Source of the DNA: Osmia lignaria lignaria
Lineage: Eukaryota > Arthropoda > Insecta > Hymenoptera > Megachilidae
DNA length: 64,000 nucleotides
Direction of reading: 5' to 3'
NCBI RefSeq assembly: GCF_051020975.1
Contig: NC_135040.1
Location: forward strand, 1,295,501 to 1,359,500
A model generated the notes under the pieces. That model ran no database searches. It worked only from the letters and a program-made list of their open reading frames with translations, and was not told where the DNA came from. This document shows positions 1 through 13,960 of the stretch, one piece after another (position 1 is the stretch's first letter; each line of letters starts with the position of its first letter). A program made the position numbers and the translations under genes.

Positions 1-586
1 CATTCGTTGCCCTCATACGAATTGCTCGTTTGGCTCTCCTTCGTCCGCTCTTTGCCCGATACACCATTTCTCCAATTCTCACCCACTTCCCTTGACAAGA
101 ACGTGCAACTGTTCAGGGTCGTTTTGTGACTAATTGCACACGGAAGTGCAGAGGGCGTTTCGAATGGAATGATGTGCAGGTGCGTAAGTAAAAGGGTTAG
201 GCTAACCCTTCTACTTCTCTTCTCATCCCTTCGCTAGCCTTTCCGACTTCCATTTTCTCAATTCCCCTTGTCGTGACGGTGCTAGAATTTAGCATTAAAA
301 CTTTGAACATAGACACAGAAAAATCACTGCTTCTCCGATATTTTTTCAGATATTACTTTTTATTTGACAAATATTTTTAGTGCTTTTGTTATCCTTGTTT
401 AAATAAAGTTGAAGCATATGTTTTTACAAATCGGTAAGAAAAAATGGTTTTTGATCATTGGCGTAACTAAAACATGTGAACTGGCCTCCTCATCATTTCA
501 AAATTTTATTATTAAAAAAATTTAAAGATTTTATTATTAAATAATTCAACATTTTCTACATTTCAAAATTCCAAGATTTCATATTA

Positions 587-1076
587 CAGTAGACTCTCGT
601 TATATGAGCGCGGACAAAGCTGTAGGAGCAAAAAATTTGTTAAGCTTCCAAACTTTCAGTTAGGGAAGAAAAGAGAAATAATAAGAATATTAATATTAAT
701 TTAGTGCAAAGCACTAAATTAAGGCAGCGCGATATAGCGGTTACGTGACAAAGCGTAACTTATAGCGTAACTCATATGGGGGACTTTGACCCCCGATTTC
801 GGATGGAAGGAGTGGTCCTAGAGGTCTGAAAATTTGGACGTGCTTCCGGTTATCAACCCTTCTGCGTTCAATGGTCAAGGTCCCAAATCGATAAGTACCT
901 CTTACCGTTTGGTCGTTACGGAGCGGGACAGACAGACAGACATACTGGGGAGGAGTGGCCGCGCCGTCAAAAATGTGTCATTTTCATAGACTATGATGGT
1001 GGAAGAATGGCACTTATATACTTAAAAATCCGTGTAAAGTTCAAATCGCTCATATGATAATAAAACGAGTCTATTG
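587..1076. mobile_element. TA-flanked MITE, CTCTCGTTATA family, long copy
   Basis: The left end reads CAGTAGACTCTCGTTATATG and the right end is its imperfect reverse complement (ACGAGTCTATTG), with TA on both sides. The last 60 bases match the right half of the 197-bp copy at 59536-59732. This copy is 490 bp, so it carries extra internal sequence relative to that short form. No transposase is present. TIRs beginning CAGT plus a TA duplication place it in the Tc1/mariner/pogo group. Confidence 0.7.
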
Positions 1077-1358
1077 TATAAAAACTTCAGAATTTCAAAA
1101 TTTTTAAATCCAGAATTTCAAAATTCTAATGTTGAACCACTTTAATCTTAACTTCTAAATTTCTAAAAAAAACCTGGATTACCCTAAAATAAAATCCTAG
1201 TTATGCCAATATTCTTCATTCAAACTTAATTTATGCTTTGCATAATTTGAATATATTAATTAGTTTTTAAATTAATTGACCGTTTTGAAAAAATGAAAGA
1301 AATTGTAGAGAGAAAAGTAAACAAACAGTAAACAAAAGTAAAGTTTGATTTATCTGAT

Positions 1359-1432
1359 TGCTGAGCCGAGATTTGAACCCGGATCCTTCCACTTACTGAA
1401 CAACTACTTTACCAATTACATAACCCTATTGG
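1359..1432 (-). repeat. tRNA-like / SINE-type fragment
   Basis: On the minus strand there is a good pol III B box (GGGTTCAAATC, near 1370-1382). About 35 bases before it is an A-box-like stretch (AATTGGTAAAGTAG). The spacing is that of a tRNA, but acceptor stem pairing is not convincing. It is more likely a tRNA pseudogene or tRNA-derived SINE head than a working tRNA. Confidence 0.4.
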
Positions 1433-3436
1433 ATGCTTGTTAATAGGCTTTTCAATACCATTGATTACTGACTGAACATCAATTACTAAACCTTTGGTGA
1501 TTATTCATTCGTCTATAACTCAGTTAAAATAATAAAAAGTGATGTGCTATAGTTAAGAAAAAAATAAAAGTAAAAATTATTCCTTCGTATTTTTAATTAC
1601 TATTAAGTTATAAAGTAGTAATGCTTATCCATTTCATTTTTTACCACCTTATTGATAAATAAGGTGTTAAGTTATCCAGATTACCACACATCATGGACAA
1701 AACTCTGGGCAAATTAGAATTAAACTCAAAATTCAACCATACAAAAGGTACCAGCCAAATTTTATACATTTTAACTGTACGTTGCAATGATTTAATAATT
1801 TTCGAATCTTCTTTTTGTCTGTTTTGTATATCTTATTATGTTTTCTGTTAGGAAAGTACTGAAGTAAATTATTTAGATTGTTAATTTTATAATGTATCAA
1901 GAATATGTCATGTTGAAATTCGAGGTATCTAACATTACAACCTACTATTAATGCGAAAATATCTCAATATGTACTTTCAAACTATTAAAACTGAAATGTT
2001 CCAGTATATCTTCGGAACAAGTTCTTATTCATCTATTATTACAGCACACATTGCATTTTAAAGACGATATTCTTCGAAAATATCTCTAAGATGTGCTAAT
2101 GGCCTGGAAATCAAATTGAATATGTATACAACTTTCTCCTTAACGAATCACCTCCTGAATTTGCTTTAATTTTGGATTCTCGCTTCACTAATAATTATTT
2201 TATTACGAGAGGAAGATCCAAATGATGTAAGGAAATTCTAATATTAATTTTAAGCCAATTGAACTGCTCATTTATTAAATAGATTAAATTGTGGAAATCA
2301 AACAAAATATCTTTTTTTAAACAAAATTCAACAAATTAAATTGCGTTCACGCGTTACAACTAGGCAAATTGCACCCCTGCGTTTTCACGTGTCTCTTTGT
2401 CCGGACAAAATGAAATCGCAATCGAAAGTTATACAAGAAAGAATTGAACAGTGTAAGCAGGTATATTTTTCAAAAAGCTCAATTTTTATATAAGTATAAT
2501 AATGCGCTTATAAGTGCAAATGCATTTGTTTAAATAATTATGGATGAAATTTTGCCTTTAAAAAAGTGATCTATGTACCTCTTCCGAAATTATATAAATT
2601 ATTTGCTCGAAATTTTTTAAAATGTATTGATTGTTCAAACGTTTCTACAAAGAATGAATTCTACAAAGAAACCAACGAGTTAAAGCATTTTTGTCTCTCA
2701 GAAGGATACCCATTGTTAGAAAGCGTAAAGGTAAAGGAAGGAAGGTCTGTTCTCAACGGTCGGAAGATACGATTGAATTTGCGGTGATTTATTCATCGGA
2801 TGAATCTTGTATCGTCCATGGCTGGTTTTAAGGAATCGCTTTAAGCGTTTGTCGCCATTTCTTTTACGCTCTACGTTCGTTTCTTCTCTAACCGACGCTA
2901 CGTTTCCCTAGAATGTTTGATCACGATTCCATTAGACGATACATCGTCTTCTCTTTTCTTGTTAACCTCCCTATTTGATCGTTTTACAGCTGATGTACGA
3001 GGGAAACTTGGTGTAAAAAATTCAAGATAAAATCTTTAATTGTGAAGCTTCCTGCTGGTAATTTCAGAACAATTAAAAGCAGTACTCTCGTAATTGCATT
3101 CTAGACAGCTCGACACGTGAAACGAATTTACACATATTAAACGCTTTTCTCAACAGGTATTTAAAATAATATATCTTGTTGTTCGTTTCTAAACAACGTT
3201 TTAAGTGACTTAATTAACAATTTCTATATTTTTTTAACAGTGAAATAGACAATGTCAATAGACCACGAAATAAAAATTTTGTGAAAAACGGCTCATAGTA
3301 GTGCAATAATCCATTTTCTATAGAAAAGTTATTTAAAAAAATTTATGTCGCATTATTGAGATATATGTATTAATCATAAATTAGCGATTCCCATAGAAAT
3401 CAAAATTGAGGAAAAAGTATGTCCTGTAAAGTATCG

Positions 3437-3650
3437 AGCAACGTAGGCTTCTTGCAAGGAAGATGGCTATATAGTGGAAGCAGCAATTCCCACAATCTTA
3501 ATTTTGATGATATTAATATTAAAAGTAATTATCAAATATAATATTTAGTATATAATTAGAAAATATGAATAATAAAATTAATATCAATTTAAATTCTCCC
3601 GCGTAAACGCTTATGCGCAAGTAGTAAAGGGCCACAAATTTGTAGATATC
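3437..3650 (+). repeat. Dispersed repeat, copy 1
   Basis: This shares an ordered series of blocks with 38800-39030 (same strand) and with 5093-5300 (opposite strand). The shared blocks are a GGAATTC-type start, an AT-rich middle, AGAAATATGAATAATAAA and then CGCGTAAACG. The superfamily is unknown. The inverted copies at 3437 and 5300 may be the two ends of one old element. Confidence 0.55.
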
Positions 3651-5092
3651 GGGCTCCGTTCCCTATATCATCATGTTCCCTAGGGAAACCAGTTTTTTAA
3701 GAAAACTTCAAAGAAAACTGCTGGTTCGCTTTTATATTCAATACAGAAACGAAAAAGTTTGGTCAAATATGCGGAGCCGACAAATAAAGTGGAAAATGTC
3801 CACAAAGATTGATGCATTTTAAGTGTTATTTTCGCTTTGATCGTCGTTTAAATACAATATATTTGAATATCTTTAATGCAATGATGACACATACCATTTT
3901 ATACGAGAAAATACATATAATAATTCTTTGATAAAAGCAATCGAATAGCTATTGCTGTTTGAGCGTATAATATTTTCGAAGTCGAAATTTCTTATTTTTC
4001 TTCAAAATCAAATTTCTTATAAGCTAGCGGTACGAGCGAAAAAGGATTTGCGTATTCAGTGCATGAAAATCTACATGAAACACCTAGTAAAAATAGATGA
4101 TTGAAATACGTGTTGAACAGTGGCTTCCTTCTTCTACAGAGTTATTTTCCCTAGGAAAACCTATCGCACTCATTGTCAATACTGTACATGAAATTCATTA
4201 TAAACGCTATTCTGTATTTGAAGTTCTTGTTTTGTTATATTCTTTAAGTTACAATGTAGTGGGTTTCTGTACAAAATTGATTAGATTAGACACTGATTCT
4301 TTAGTGTAGGGGAGAAAGCAGGAATATGGACCGAGTTCTTATTTATCAGATAAATGTTGCTATCTGACAAAAACTGAAATAAAAATAACAATTAGTGTCT
4401 TTTAATACCACCAGGTAAAGCTGGTATAATTTGTATGTTTACTTTAGTTAAAAAGTGAAATTGTCTATCTTTGTTCATCTGAAAAGATATTAGTAAGATT
4501 AATCATTATTTTTCTCATATTAATTGACAAATATAATTGAACTTCGGCTAAACTTTCGAATAGCTCTCACACCCAATTTTCTTGACCTTGATGTATATTA
4601 TCAAGGACACCCTCCTGAGTAAGATTCAATAGTTTTAAGTCGGCGATTATTGTTTATTCAAAAGTTATTAACAAAGAAAGATAGATATACGCACCGCAAT
4701 TTGGAAAAAGTCTCCATACCCGATCATATCATCGCCACGTCGCCCTCATCACCCTCTTCCATATCATCAGGCGATGACGAGGCGATTTTCTTCAAAACTC
4801 CCTCATTTGTAGGCATTGACTAGAGGTACTTTTAGGTATATAGACTGGTCCGGTTCAATCCTTGATCATTTCCGAAAACCCGTCAAAGAGTACTACTGTC
4901 CAAGGTTTACTAAATGCAGTTGAGAGTGTGGCGCTACCTATGATAGTTTTTGAGAAAATGACCTCCAAAAAGTCAAAGCTCAACTCGGCGCCCGTACACT
5001 TTTTTGACTAACTTCTTCAGCCATTTTTATTCAGATGGACCCCAATAAAGAATTATAACCATTCCTAAGCCTTAGGCCGAGGGGCCGGTACC

Positions 5093-5300
5093 CTATATGA
5101 TTTTCCTTGGTGCTCTTTGAATTGATATTTATTTATTATTCATATTTCTCAGTTATATACTAAATTGTATAATATTTAATAATTAAAAATTAAATTATTT
5201 TGTTTCTAAATCACTTTTAATATTAATATCGTCAAAATTAGAATTAAGAGGATTCCTGTACTCTCTATATCGCCATTTACCCACGTAAGTCTGATTTGAT
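5093..5300 (-). repeat. Dispersed repeat, copy 2 (inverted)
   Basis: Read on the minus strand it starts GCGATCAAATCAGACTT, as the copy near 38810 does. It continues through GATATTAATATTAAAAGT and AGAAATATGAATAATAAATA in the same order as the other copies. No coding potential was seen. Confidence 0.55.
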
Positions 5301-5854
5301 CGCGAGAGTACATACGATCTACATTGATCTATAAAAACGTGCAATAAAGAGATCGCCTCACATTTAACTGTTCAAAAATTTAATCGAATAGAAGATCGAA
5401 CTCTGCCTCACTTTCCCTGTGCCGGGCTTACCACTAACCTGACTGTCATTTTTTTTCATCTTTGAATATTTGAAATGTTCTTTTAGACAGAAAAACCTTG
5501 TGAGATTGAACAGCTGCTCTCACCTCGTTTCCTTTGACACCCTGATTTTAAAAATGTAGAACAACAAAAATGGTGTTGCAAAAGAAAACATGTATTGATT
5601 CAACTAGTTTTTTATTTTGATTATAAATCTTCATTCTATACAAAGTTGTCGTTCAAAATTTTCGACATTTATTATAGTACAATCTAATAATAAAATTTCA
5701 CTTTGCGGAAGTTCACCACTCTTAACAGTACAAGTCACGTAGACCAAAGTTTTACTTTAATCTTTCATTGTTTCGAGAGAAAATAGAATTCACTTTTATA
5801 GAATTGAATGTTGTGTTTAAAAGAAAATTTAATCGGTCTATTACGTTCAATATA

Positions 5855-7584
5855 CAGTGGGTTCTAAAAGTATTCGATCGTCCTTTAAAACAGAACAATC
5901 TTTTTAAAATTGAACTAAATAATTTGAGCTATTTTTGGGAAAGTAGAAGGATTAGTTTACTAAATGATGTGTTCTTATTCTTTTTAAAAATTTGAAGTTA
6001 GTCAAAATAAAGCTCGAAGAGGATCGCCATGCTGGTCAAAACGTTGCTAAAAAGGTGTAGTGCTGGTTTTACTAATATCTTTGACAAAATTAGATAAGGA
6101 GAGGGGGAACTATCTCGAAAATGTGGAGGCCATTCAAAAATTTCAGGATTTTAAGATTTCAGATTTCCAAAAATTCTAGAACTTCAAAATTTTAGAAGTC
6201 AGGAATTCTACAATTCTAAAACTGTAGAATTTCAAACTTCCAGATTTCCAAAAATTGAATATCTCAAAATTTTTTAATTACAGAATTTCAGAATTGCAGA
6301 AATTAAAAGCTTTGCAATTCCAAAATCTCAGAAGTCAAAAAGTTCACAATTCCAAAATTTCAGAATTTCGACATATCAAAAGTTCCAAAATTTAAAAATT
6401 TTATAGTAACCCTGACCCACCGCAAAAAAATTCAATTATACGCCAATGCTATGTTAACCAATGCTAACATCCATGCTATTCGTATAAAATTGGAACAAAT
6501 TAATAAACAGCTGTAAGATTTATTATATAATATAACAAATCATACACGAATATCTACTTAATTATCATTAAAACATTATTACATTATCTTTAAAATGTTT
6601 CATCCCTTTATAAGGTAGATCAAAAAGATTAATATTTCCCACCACCATTTATTTCATTTACTTTATTACTGAAAGCAATCGAAAATTTCCCACAAATTTT
6701 TGAAATTGTATATTACAGTATGCGACAAGAACATTTAAAACAATTTCAACATCCAAGATAATTAATTGTGTTAGATGCATACCATAGGTATTGATTAAAC
6801 GCCACTGTGAAATTGTGAGGTGCATTTGCGGTGCTGGAATGTAATAAAATGTATGTAATTAATTACGTTGTCGACGAAACGGAACCGACATGCATCAGAA
6901 TAAAGCTCGATACTCTCATCTGTTCGATATTCAAACTAAATCATTGAAAACGTAAAAGCTGTTTATTAAAGTTGCAGTCATGGCTTGTCTTAGCGATAAA
7001 TAAATATTTGATATACACTGACTGCTTACATCATAAGTGTTGTAATAATGAAATGTTGCATTTTTGCTCTAGTTTGTTTATTCACGTTAAGCGCCGCAGG
7101 GGTCATCAGCGGCCCAAAATTTAAAACACACCGTCTGTGCATTTAAACGATAGTTATACGCATGCTCAAAATTTCATCGAAATCCTTTAACGTACTTAGA
7201 AGCTACAACCAAATAGAATTCAAAAATTTCATAATTTTAATTCAAAATTCCACAAATCCATAGTTCTAAAATTCAAAAATTCAAAAATGTTTTAGTTGTT
7301 TATAGCTTCTAATTATAGATTAACTGATTTGGATGAAATTTTCAATATGCATATAACATACTTAAACCTACAAAATTTCCATTACAGGTTCAAATAAAAT
7401 AATTGCAAAATGTGGCCTTCATCATTTACTTTGCGATTCGGATTACTTACATTTTTTCTAAACAACGAAAGCACATCATCTAGTGAACTAATTTTTATAG
7501 CTGTTCACAAAGTCTAAAGTTATTTAGTCCTAGTTTTAAAAAATATATTCTGTTTTGAACTGTGTATCAATACTTTCGACACTG
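5855..7584. mobile_element. Tc1-like element with ~150-bp terminal inverted repeats
   Basis: The left end CAGTGGGTTCTAAAAGTATT and the reverse complement of the right end (CAGTGTCGAAAGTATTGATA) begin a long imperfect inverted repeat. It continues inwards for about 150 bp, with shared blocks AAAACAGAA, ACTAAATAA and ACTARATGATGTG. Each end is flanked by TA. The 1.73-kb length suits a full-size Tc1 element, but no readable transposase was found inside. The interior holds an AATTTCAGAA-rich satellite-like tract. Confidence 0.75.
6130..6405 (+). repeat. Degenerate short-period AT repeat (TTTCAGAATT type)
   Basis: A run of about 27 imperfect units of 9-11 bases, each a variant of TTTCAGAATT / TTCAAAATTC. 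The same motif recurs at 63480-63750 and in short runs near 490-580, 1085-1160 and 7220-7290. It behaves like a dispersed low-complexity minisatellite. Confidence 0.75.
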
Positions 7585-8109
7585 TATTTATACTGGTAAG
7601 ACTATCTCGAATGTAAATAATAGTGGTGACTAATGGCGATTAGTTGATGCAACAATAAATAAACAAATATATAAAAATAGCTTTCAATTTTAATTTGAGT
7701 GATGACAATCAATATTTCAAGTGAATATTTAATTTTTTTGCAAAAGAAGAGAAGAAACTGGTTTCATAAATTTATACCAAATGAATAGTTTTGTTCGAAA
7801 TCTTTAGATCTAACAATAAGTTATTTCTGTATTACAAACTTCTACAAAATTGTCTAAAATTGTCTGAAAAATTTAAAGCCACAAGTATCTGAAAAGTTTC
7901 CCTACAAAAGTTTTCAGATTATTTCTTCCAGTTTCTAGACTGCTTTGTTAGGAAATTATGATCAAATACGGTTTTTTTCTATAATGTTGAAACGCCGAAG
8001 TTTTTGTTATGAAAGTTCAGTATTAATTAATTGTTTTACATTTTTCTTTTACATATAGAAAAAGTTTTTACATCCCTTTTTACTTTATTCATTTTAATGA
8101 ATATATTTA

Positions 8110-8690
8110 TAATATTTAAAAAACATAAATTGTATTCTTCTTTCAGCCGTTGGTTAAAAATTTCTTTAAAAGATATTAAACTCTTCTTAATTCTTTGGTA
8201 TATGTAATTCATTTCATAAATTCTCAGTTAAATTTCAGCTAGAAAATGTGGAGGAAGTTGTAATAATTTTAGACAATGGTAGAGTAAATGTTCTTGCAGA
8301 ATCTTTGTATTATGTTTGGGATCGTCGCCTGAATAATAGCTGAATGTAATTTGCAATCATATTTTTATAACATTTATCACTAAATTTCTTTTTAGAATAT
8401 TGAAATAAACATTATTAGCCACTACGCCATAGAAAAACAGTTCATAAGCTCTATACTTTTACAAGAGTGCATTTCTACTTCCGTGTTTTATAATCGACTT
8501 CATGTCATTAATTTTGAACTCTTTATTTTTTTCCCTTCGCGTCATTTCTCGCTTATCAGATTCAAGAATGTTAAATGTACCTTCATTCCTAAAGACAGTG
8601 CCAGTGGTCCATATATCATTTTTTTAAACAAACCTTTCAAATACAGCTTCTTCCACGTAATTCACCCATTATAACAATTTTTTTTCATTA
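8110..8690 (-). pseudogene. Degraded Tc1-family transposase
   Basis: Conceptual translation of the minus strand, across stops and small frameshifts, gives the order of a Tc1 DD34E transposase. First comes a stretch with NEGTFNILESDK, where the family has a first-Asp motif of the type SDESKFNIFGSDG. Then come MKSIIKHGSRN, NVYFNILKRN and DDPKHNTKILQEHLLYHC (family: DNDPKHTAKIV.EWL), and finally FNQRLKEEYN. The first catalytic Asp region is altered (RNEG in place of SDES). The N-terminal DNA-binding half is not seen. It is not expressed as an intact protein. The TIRs of this copy were not identified, and it lies outside the 5855-7584 element. Confidence 0.75.
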
Positions 8691-9808
8691 TCCCACGTTT
8701 TGTTTGAAGATTAATTTTCTTCCCACTCTTTCAAACCTTCGATTGTTATAGATTAACCGGGCTAACAGTAGCGCCGCTAGTGGAGTAGCAGTGAAACCAG
8801 AGTGAAACGTAGAAAAGTGATTCACGTTTTTCGGACACAATTAGAAAAATGCATGATAATTATGATATCCATGTTCAGGAAAAGTATGCCGATCGATATA
8901 CAGAGCATCTATTGGGAAAAATTGTACAATGAAGTATTCTTGTCTATATAGAAACATAGAGGAGAAGGGATGAATATGAAATAGGATAGAAACATGAGAT
9001 ACCAAGGTTTTAACATATACGTGTAATTGACACTTTACGACGAGTAAAATACTCTCCTATAACAGCCATTCTTGATAGGTATCATTGTTTTGTTCAACAA
9101 ACGTTTTAACTTTTGACCGTAATAGACAGTTTCTTTCTTAAAATGAAAAATTTTTGGTTTATTTTGTACGTTTTAAAAAGACAAAACGAGTAATTTATAC
9201 TAAAACAATCATAGTATTATTACATCAAAGGATATTTGAAGTATTTGTATTCTGGTTATGATGAATAATAACTGATAGTGAAATAACAAATTGTTAGAAA
9301 TATGAGATACTTAATTCGTAGTAATATAACAGTCCCATATTACTAGTAAATTTTTTAATGTATTACTAAATAATAAAATAAACATGAACAATGTGAATAT
9401 TTTGCAACAAAATATTCGTCATAATTAGTCATAACATTACTAATGTTCTATTTTAGTTTTATAGCTTTATTTTCCTCAAAAGTAACACTGTCTCGTATTA
9501 CTATCAGAATTTCTATTAGCCCGAATTTACCAATATTTAAAAAAAGTGAAAAAGAAACAAAGGTTTTGTAAAGTTTATAGTATTTATATTTATACAGCAA
9601 ATTCGACATAACATTTCTATTGATTTTTCTATTTATGACTATTTTGAGACTCTCTACATCGAAAAAAATAGAATAGATATAGATCCCATATTCGTATCCT
9701 CTTTTCTACTTTTTATAAAATTTTAAAGGTGAAATAACAAAATCGGGCTATAATTGGGCTGTATAATTATAGGTACAAAGAAAATTTTTAACAAAGAATC
9801 ATGTTAAC

Positions 9809-10038
9809 ATGTTCGCGACAGGGCCTGAATTTAGTGTCCCCGCCGTGGGGCGGGATTTAAATAAATTTGTTAATTACAGTAATCAGTTATTTAAATGCTA
9901 TGACGCGACAATAGTTCATGTACAACCGGTGGATCAGCCCGTCCGATGAGACAATTGTGTATGTACCACCGGTGGCTCATACCGTCCCATGGGACAGACA
10001 AGAATGTACCACCGGTGGTACACCCCGTCGCGAACGTG
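9809..10038. mobile_element. piggyBac-type MITE with TTAA target duplication
   Basis: TTAA flanks both sides (9805-9808 and 10039-10042). The terminal inverted repeats are CATGTTCGCGACAGGG and, read inward from the right, CACGTTCGCGACGGGG. Inside, three spaced copies of GTACMACCGGTGG occur about 45-55 bp apart in the right half. There is no coding capacity. TTAA plus these ends is the piggyBac signature. Confidence 0.8.
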
Positions 10039-10669
10039 TTAAATCATTAATTCTTGAACTAATTATTTAATTTTTGTCTATGTATACACGAAAGACGAGG
10101 ATTGTTCGGAGTTAATCAATTTCTGCGCATGAGGTCTCCAAGATTAATTCGGACTCCTATTGACCCTTAACTTTGATACACACAATGTAAAATTTTCTAC
10201 CATAAATATTTTCATATTTGTCATTTTGAAATTTCTATTGTATCTCCGTGATTTCAAATTATACTCGTTTTATATTGAACTTGCCGATGTTCTGTAGTTG
10301 CCCATACTTTACAATAATGATTTTGTGGTGAATGACTATGATTAGCTGACATAACAAAAGGGTTATCACGTTGAATGCTTGAGAGTTATCGGTGACCGAC
10401 ATTGCAATACTTGAATTATTAAAAAGCAAATGATAAAAATATACTATTTTTTGAAAGCGTTGAAACTATACTAATAGTGTAAGGTAACAAATAGAAAGTT
10501 AGAAATTTGCAATTTGAAAGTTAACTATCCCTATTCTTAATAATTTTAACTTCAATACGTTTTGTAACAAATGCTCATATTCCCTGCGGCAGTTAACGGC
10601 AATTAATAATGTTATACCAATTTTACCTTTAATGTCTCGATGTTATCGTGAAGTTTACGGCGAGTTTAT

Positions 10670-11350
10670 CCTTCTAATATATTCCATAGGCGTTGATCAC
10701 GGGGATTTAAAGTGGGATTTTCTTATGGCCAATCTTTGGCGACAATGAATATTGCAGATAAATTCGCTTCTAGCCGACACTGCTCCATTTTGGCCACGTT
10801 AGTTGGCACAGAATCTTGTGGGAATATTTAATGGTTTTCAGCAGACAATATATTAAGTGTAGAAATGAATTCCTTTTTAAATACAATCAGTACACTGATC
10901 CAAATACAAAACACTTTTCTTTTTTTGAAATTTTGTAGTATTGTAACTTTAATTTCATTCTAATATTGGGAAAAATTTGTTTCTACGCCCAATATAATTG
11001 AGAAGTTTAACTACCTTCCCGAAAACATCATTTCCATAATTTTTAATTCTGTTTTTTACTTCCTATTTGTAAAAATGCAATTGCTTAACTTCGTTGTAGA
11101 ATACTCCCCATCAAATCATTAGTAAAGTCGGGTAAGGTCCGGTTTCCACCTTCAGTATCATCTGAGCAGCTTCTCGAGAACTGCGAACTAGTTGAATTTT
11201 TCTTCGGTGGCGAAGAATCTCTCGTCCGTAAAGAGAATTGGACAGAATTCACCGTCCACGTACTTTTATAACAAACGCTTTAGTCTCGTCCTTCTTGTTT
11301 CACATAAAGTTGCGGTACGTCGCTGATCACTTCTGTTAGCACCAAGCTTA
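10670..11350 (-). pseudogene. Degraded mariner-like transposase
   Basis: The minus-strand conceptual translation, with several stops and frameshifts, reads through family landmarks in order. They are ILFTDERFFATEEKFN (catalytic Asp block), then a stretch containing MILKVETGPYPTLLMIWWGV (family: VMVWWGVS), then LHFY, KNYGNDVFGKVVK, and after a gap NVAKMEQCRLEANLSA and AKDWP followed by NPTLNPRDQRLWNI. The last matches the SPDLNPLDYKLW type of block that ends the domain. The middle catalytic Asp block (QQDSAPAH type) is not recognisable. It is a dead element. Confidence 0.75.
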
Positions 11351-13126
11351 AGGCTTTTTATAATGACCCAAAATATATTCTTTTTTTATTTTATTTAAAG
11401 CTTTCAAATCATATTACAGATTTATTCGCTTTACAGTATGGAGAATTGTATAAACAGTTCATATTTTGAAGTTACAACTTTTGAGAAATGAAAGAATACA
11501 GGTGCACGTTGCAATATGAGGTCCTTTAAGTAACAAAGTCATCTTTAGAGGTGGCTGAAGCTTTTAATATTTATTTCATGATTTTTTGATTATGCAGAAT
11601 GTTACGATACATTTTTTAAATCATTGCTAATGTTCTTAAATGTGAAGGCAGTCTCTTTTCGATTTTGCTATTTACAAGACAGCCCGGTATTGCTTTTACA
11701 CATAGACGGCCACATATTTCAGAGGAATTAAAAAAAAAAGTAATTATTATTAATTTTTAAATTACAATTAGGTAGTATTTGTTGGATTATTGATAATCAC
11801 AATAACGCGTCAGCTAGGAAGCAACAATAAATTCATTTTATATTTGAGAAACACTGCCTACTTTCTACTTATATTGTTTAGACCAGATGTTATCAGACCC
11901 ATAGGCCTGAGACTGTTTATTACCTAAGGGTCTGGGTAACAGACCGAATACAGTCCTGATTTCTTAGAATGTATAAGTGGGTACCGGACTTTCCGTTTTG
12001 TCCCTTACTGGCTTTTCCGCCACTTCGTGTCGTATTTTCAAGCAGTAAAGACGTCCTTCCAAGCCTAAAGAATAAAATCGTTTTAGAAAGATATAAACTG
12101 TTATACTGATTTATTTACCCCATTTCCAATAGTATTTGACATGGTAAATGAAATTGTTAAAGCTACAATTAAAAATTATTGATTTTTGATTTGTAATTAG
12201 TAGATATTTGATACAGTAAATAAAATTAAAGTAAAGAATAATATTATAAAAAGTTGAATGTCAAAATCACGAATACGTAACATCGACCATCAAAGTATTA
12301 AATAAGATAATGAAATACACTATCGATATGCACAATTTGCTCACAAAATTTCCGGATTGCTTAAATAAAAACAGAAGTTTCATAATCAAACAGATTTTAT
12401 CAATCCAATTTCCTACATACATTTTTTTTATTATATTTGGATATACAGTTTGCAGTATTCCAAAAATCCTTATTATTGGGAGATTTCAGGAAAACCTGTT
12501 TATAGAATTATTTTTAAACAGTTCGTAAGTGTCTTTTGAATTTCCAAAATGGATTCATGTAGTAAACTCCTAGTTGGAACTCTCTGTTGGAAATGGAATA
12601 AAGCTTGTGTAAGCTAAATCTAGCGAGTAAATTTAAAACCGTGATGACCTGCTTTTTGGCTAAAAATTGACTTACTATTGTTAACATTTATTTTGGTATT
12701 TGTAAAAGATACTGCTTTTCGCCTGAGGTGAAGAGGATATTAGAGAGAATTATGATATTTATATTTTTGAGAAATATACTGGATACAGCAATGTATAGAG
12801 CATTTGTGGGGAAAAGGCATAATATTAGTTCGTACACCTAATAAAAGCCTAATTACAAAATCAGGCTGCGTACGCTGCTGTATGATTATGCGAAGAATAT
12901 TTAGGAAAAAAATCATAAGAAGATATTGCTTCTTCAACCCAAAATCTTTGAACTACGAAATCGCTATATTTGAGATATTTGATGTCAACATAACTGTGTG
13001 CTTCTTTCACGTGCTTATGTTTTCAATTGTCAACAATCATAATTAATTAGTATTTAAATAAAATAATATATATCATTTTAGAATAAACTGTGTCTAACCC
13101 CCTCCACCTCTTAACTTTGTTATTGA

Positions 13127-13353
13127 CACGTTAAATGCTACAGTGGAAAAAGCCGTGTGTAATATAACCCACTATAATTGCAATTTTCAGAATACTTTCC
13201 TTTCATTTTTCAATTTAAATTGTCCACTTGATACTTTGCGTTAGTAATACAATATTAATGTTACTGAAAATTAAAAAAATTTTTCCTCTCAGTTATCCTC
13301 TTATATTAAATTCATGATGATGGTCAGCAGTGGCCACCACAGTACTCAACGTG
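13127..13353. mobile_element. piggyBac-type MITE, diverged
   Basis: The right flank is TTAA (13354-13357) and the left flank TTGA (13123-13126), a one-base decay of the duplication. Ends read inward are CACGTTAAATGCTACAGTGG and CACGTTGAGTACTGTGGTGG. The length (227 bp) and ends resemble the element at 9809-10038. No coding potential. Confidence 0.6.
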
Positions 13354-13960
13354 TTAATAAGTACACTTTCTACTATAGTTAACACGGTTTGTGTTGTCCA
13401 AAAGTGAAATCTTCCATTATAAGTTTAAAATCAGAAGTAAAAATTGGACAGAATATTTAGGTTTAGGAAAGTTCAAAGTGTATGATGTACTAAATGTGCT
13501 TTTGTGTTAACTTGAGCTTTCAAACAAAATACCCTTGATATATCTGTAACTTACAGAACCCAGCATATGTTACACTGCACTATTGAAAAGGAAATGTTTT
13601 CTTTTGATAATTAAAAATAATCTGATAATTTTCCAATTTGTTTTCGCTTTAGAAAATGTAAGAAACAAATTTTGTAACGTGTAAACTTAAAAGGAAAACA
13701 AAAGTACAGTGCATTCGTTTGGAAAAGGAGGTGACATTTATTATTCAATGATTTACGTTTTGCTATGTGTTACACGATTTCATTAATCAAAGTAATATAT
13801 TACACTTGTGTAACGTTTTTATTGCATTACTAAAGGAACTAAAGATTTATGGTATTTGAGGTTCTTAAAATTGATTGTAAATACTAGTTATACATTATTA
13901 ACAGTAACAGGGGAAAGTAGAATTCAATAGCTCCAAAGACAAAAGCTTAGAAATTTGGAA

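Noticed and set aside
9930..10030. CRISPR-like spaced repeats (ACCGGTGG)
   Set aside because: Short motifs in a eukaryotic MITE with TTAA ends; no direct-repeat/spacer regularity and no cas genes.
10375..10565. Further piggyBac-type MITE with ACGTTGAATGC end
   Set aside because: No clear TTAA pair and the right end does not match well.
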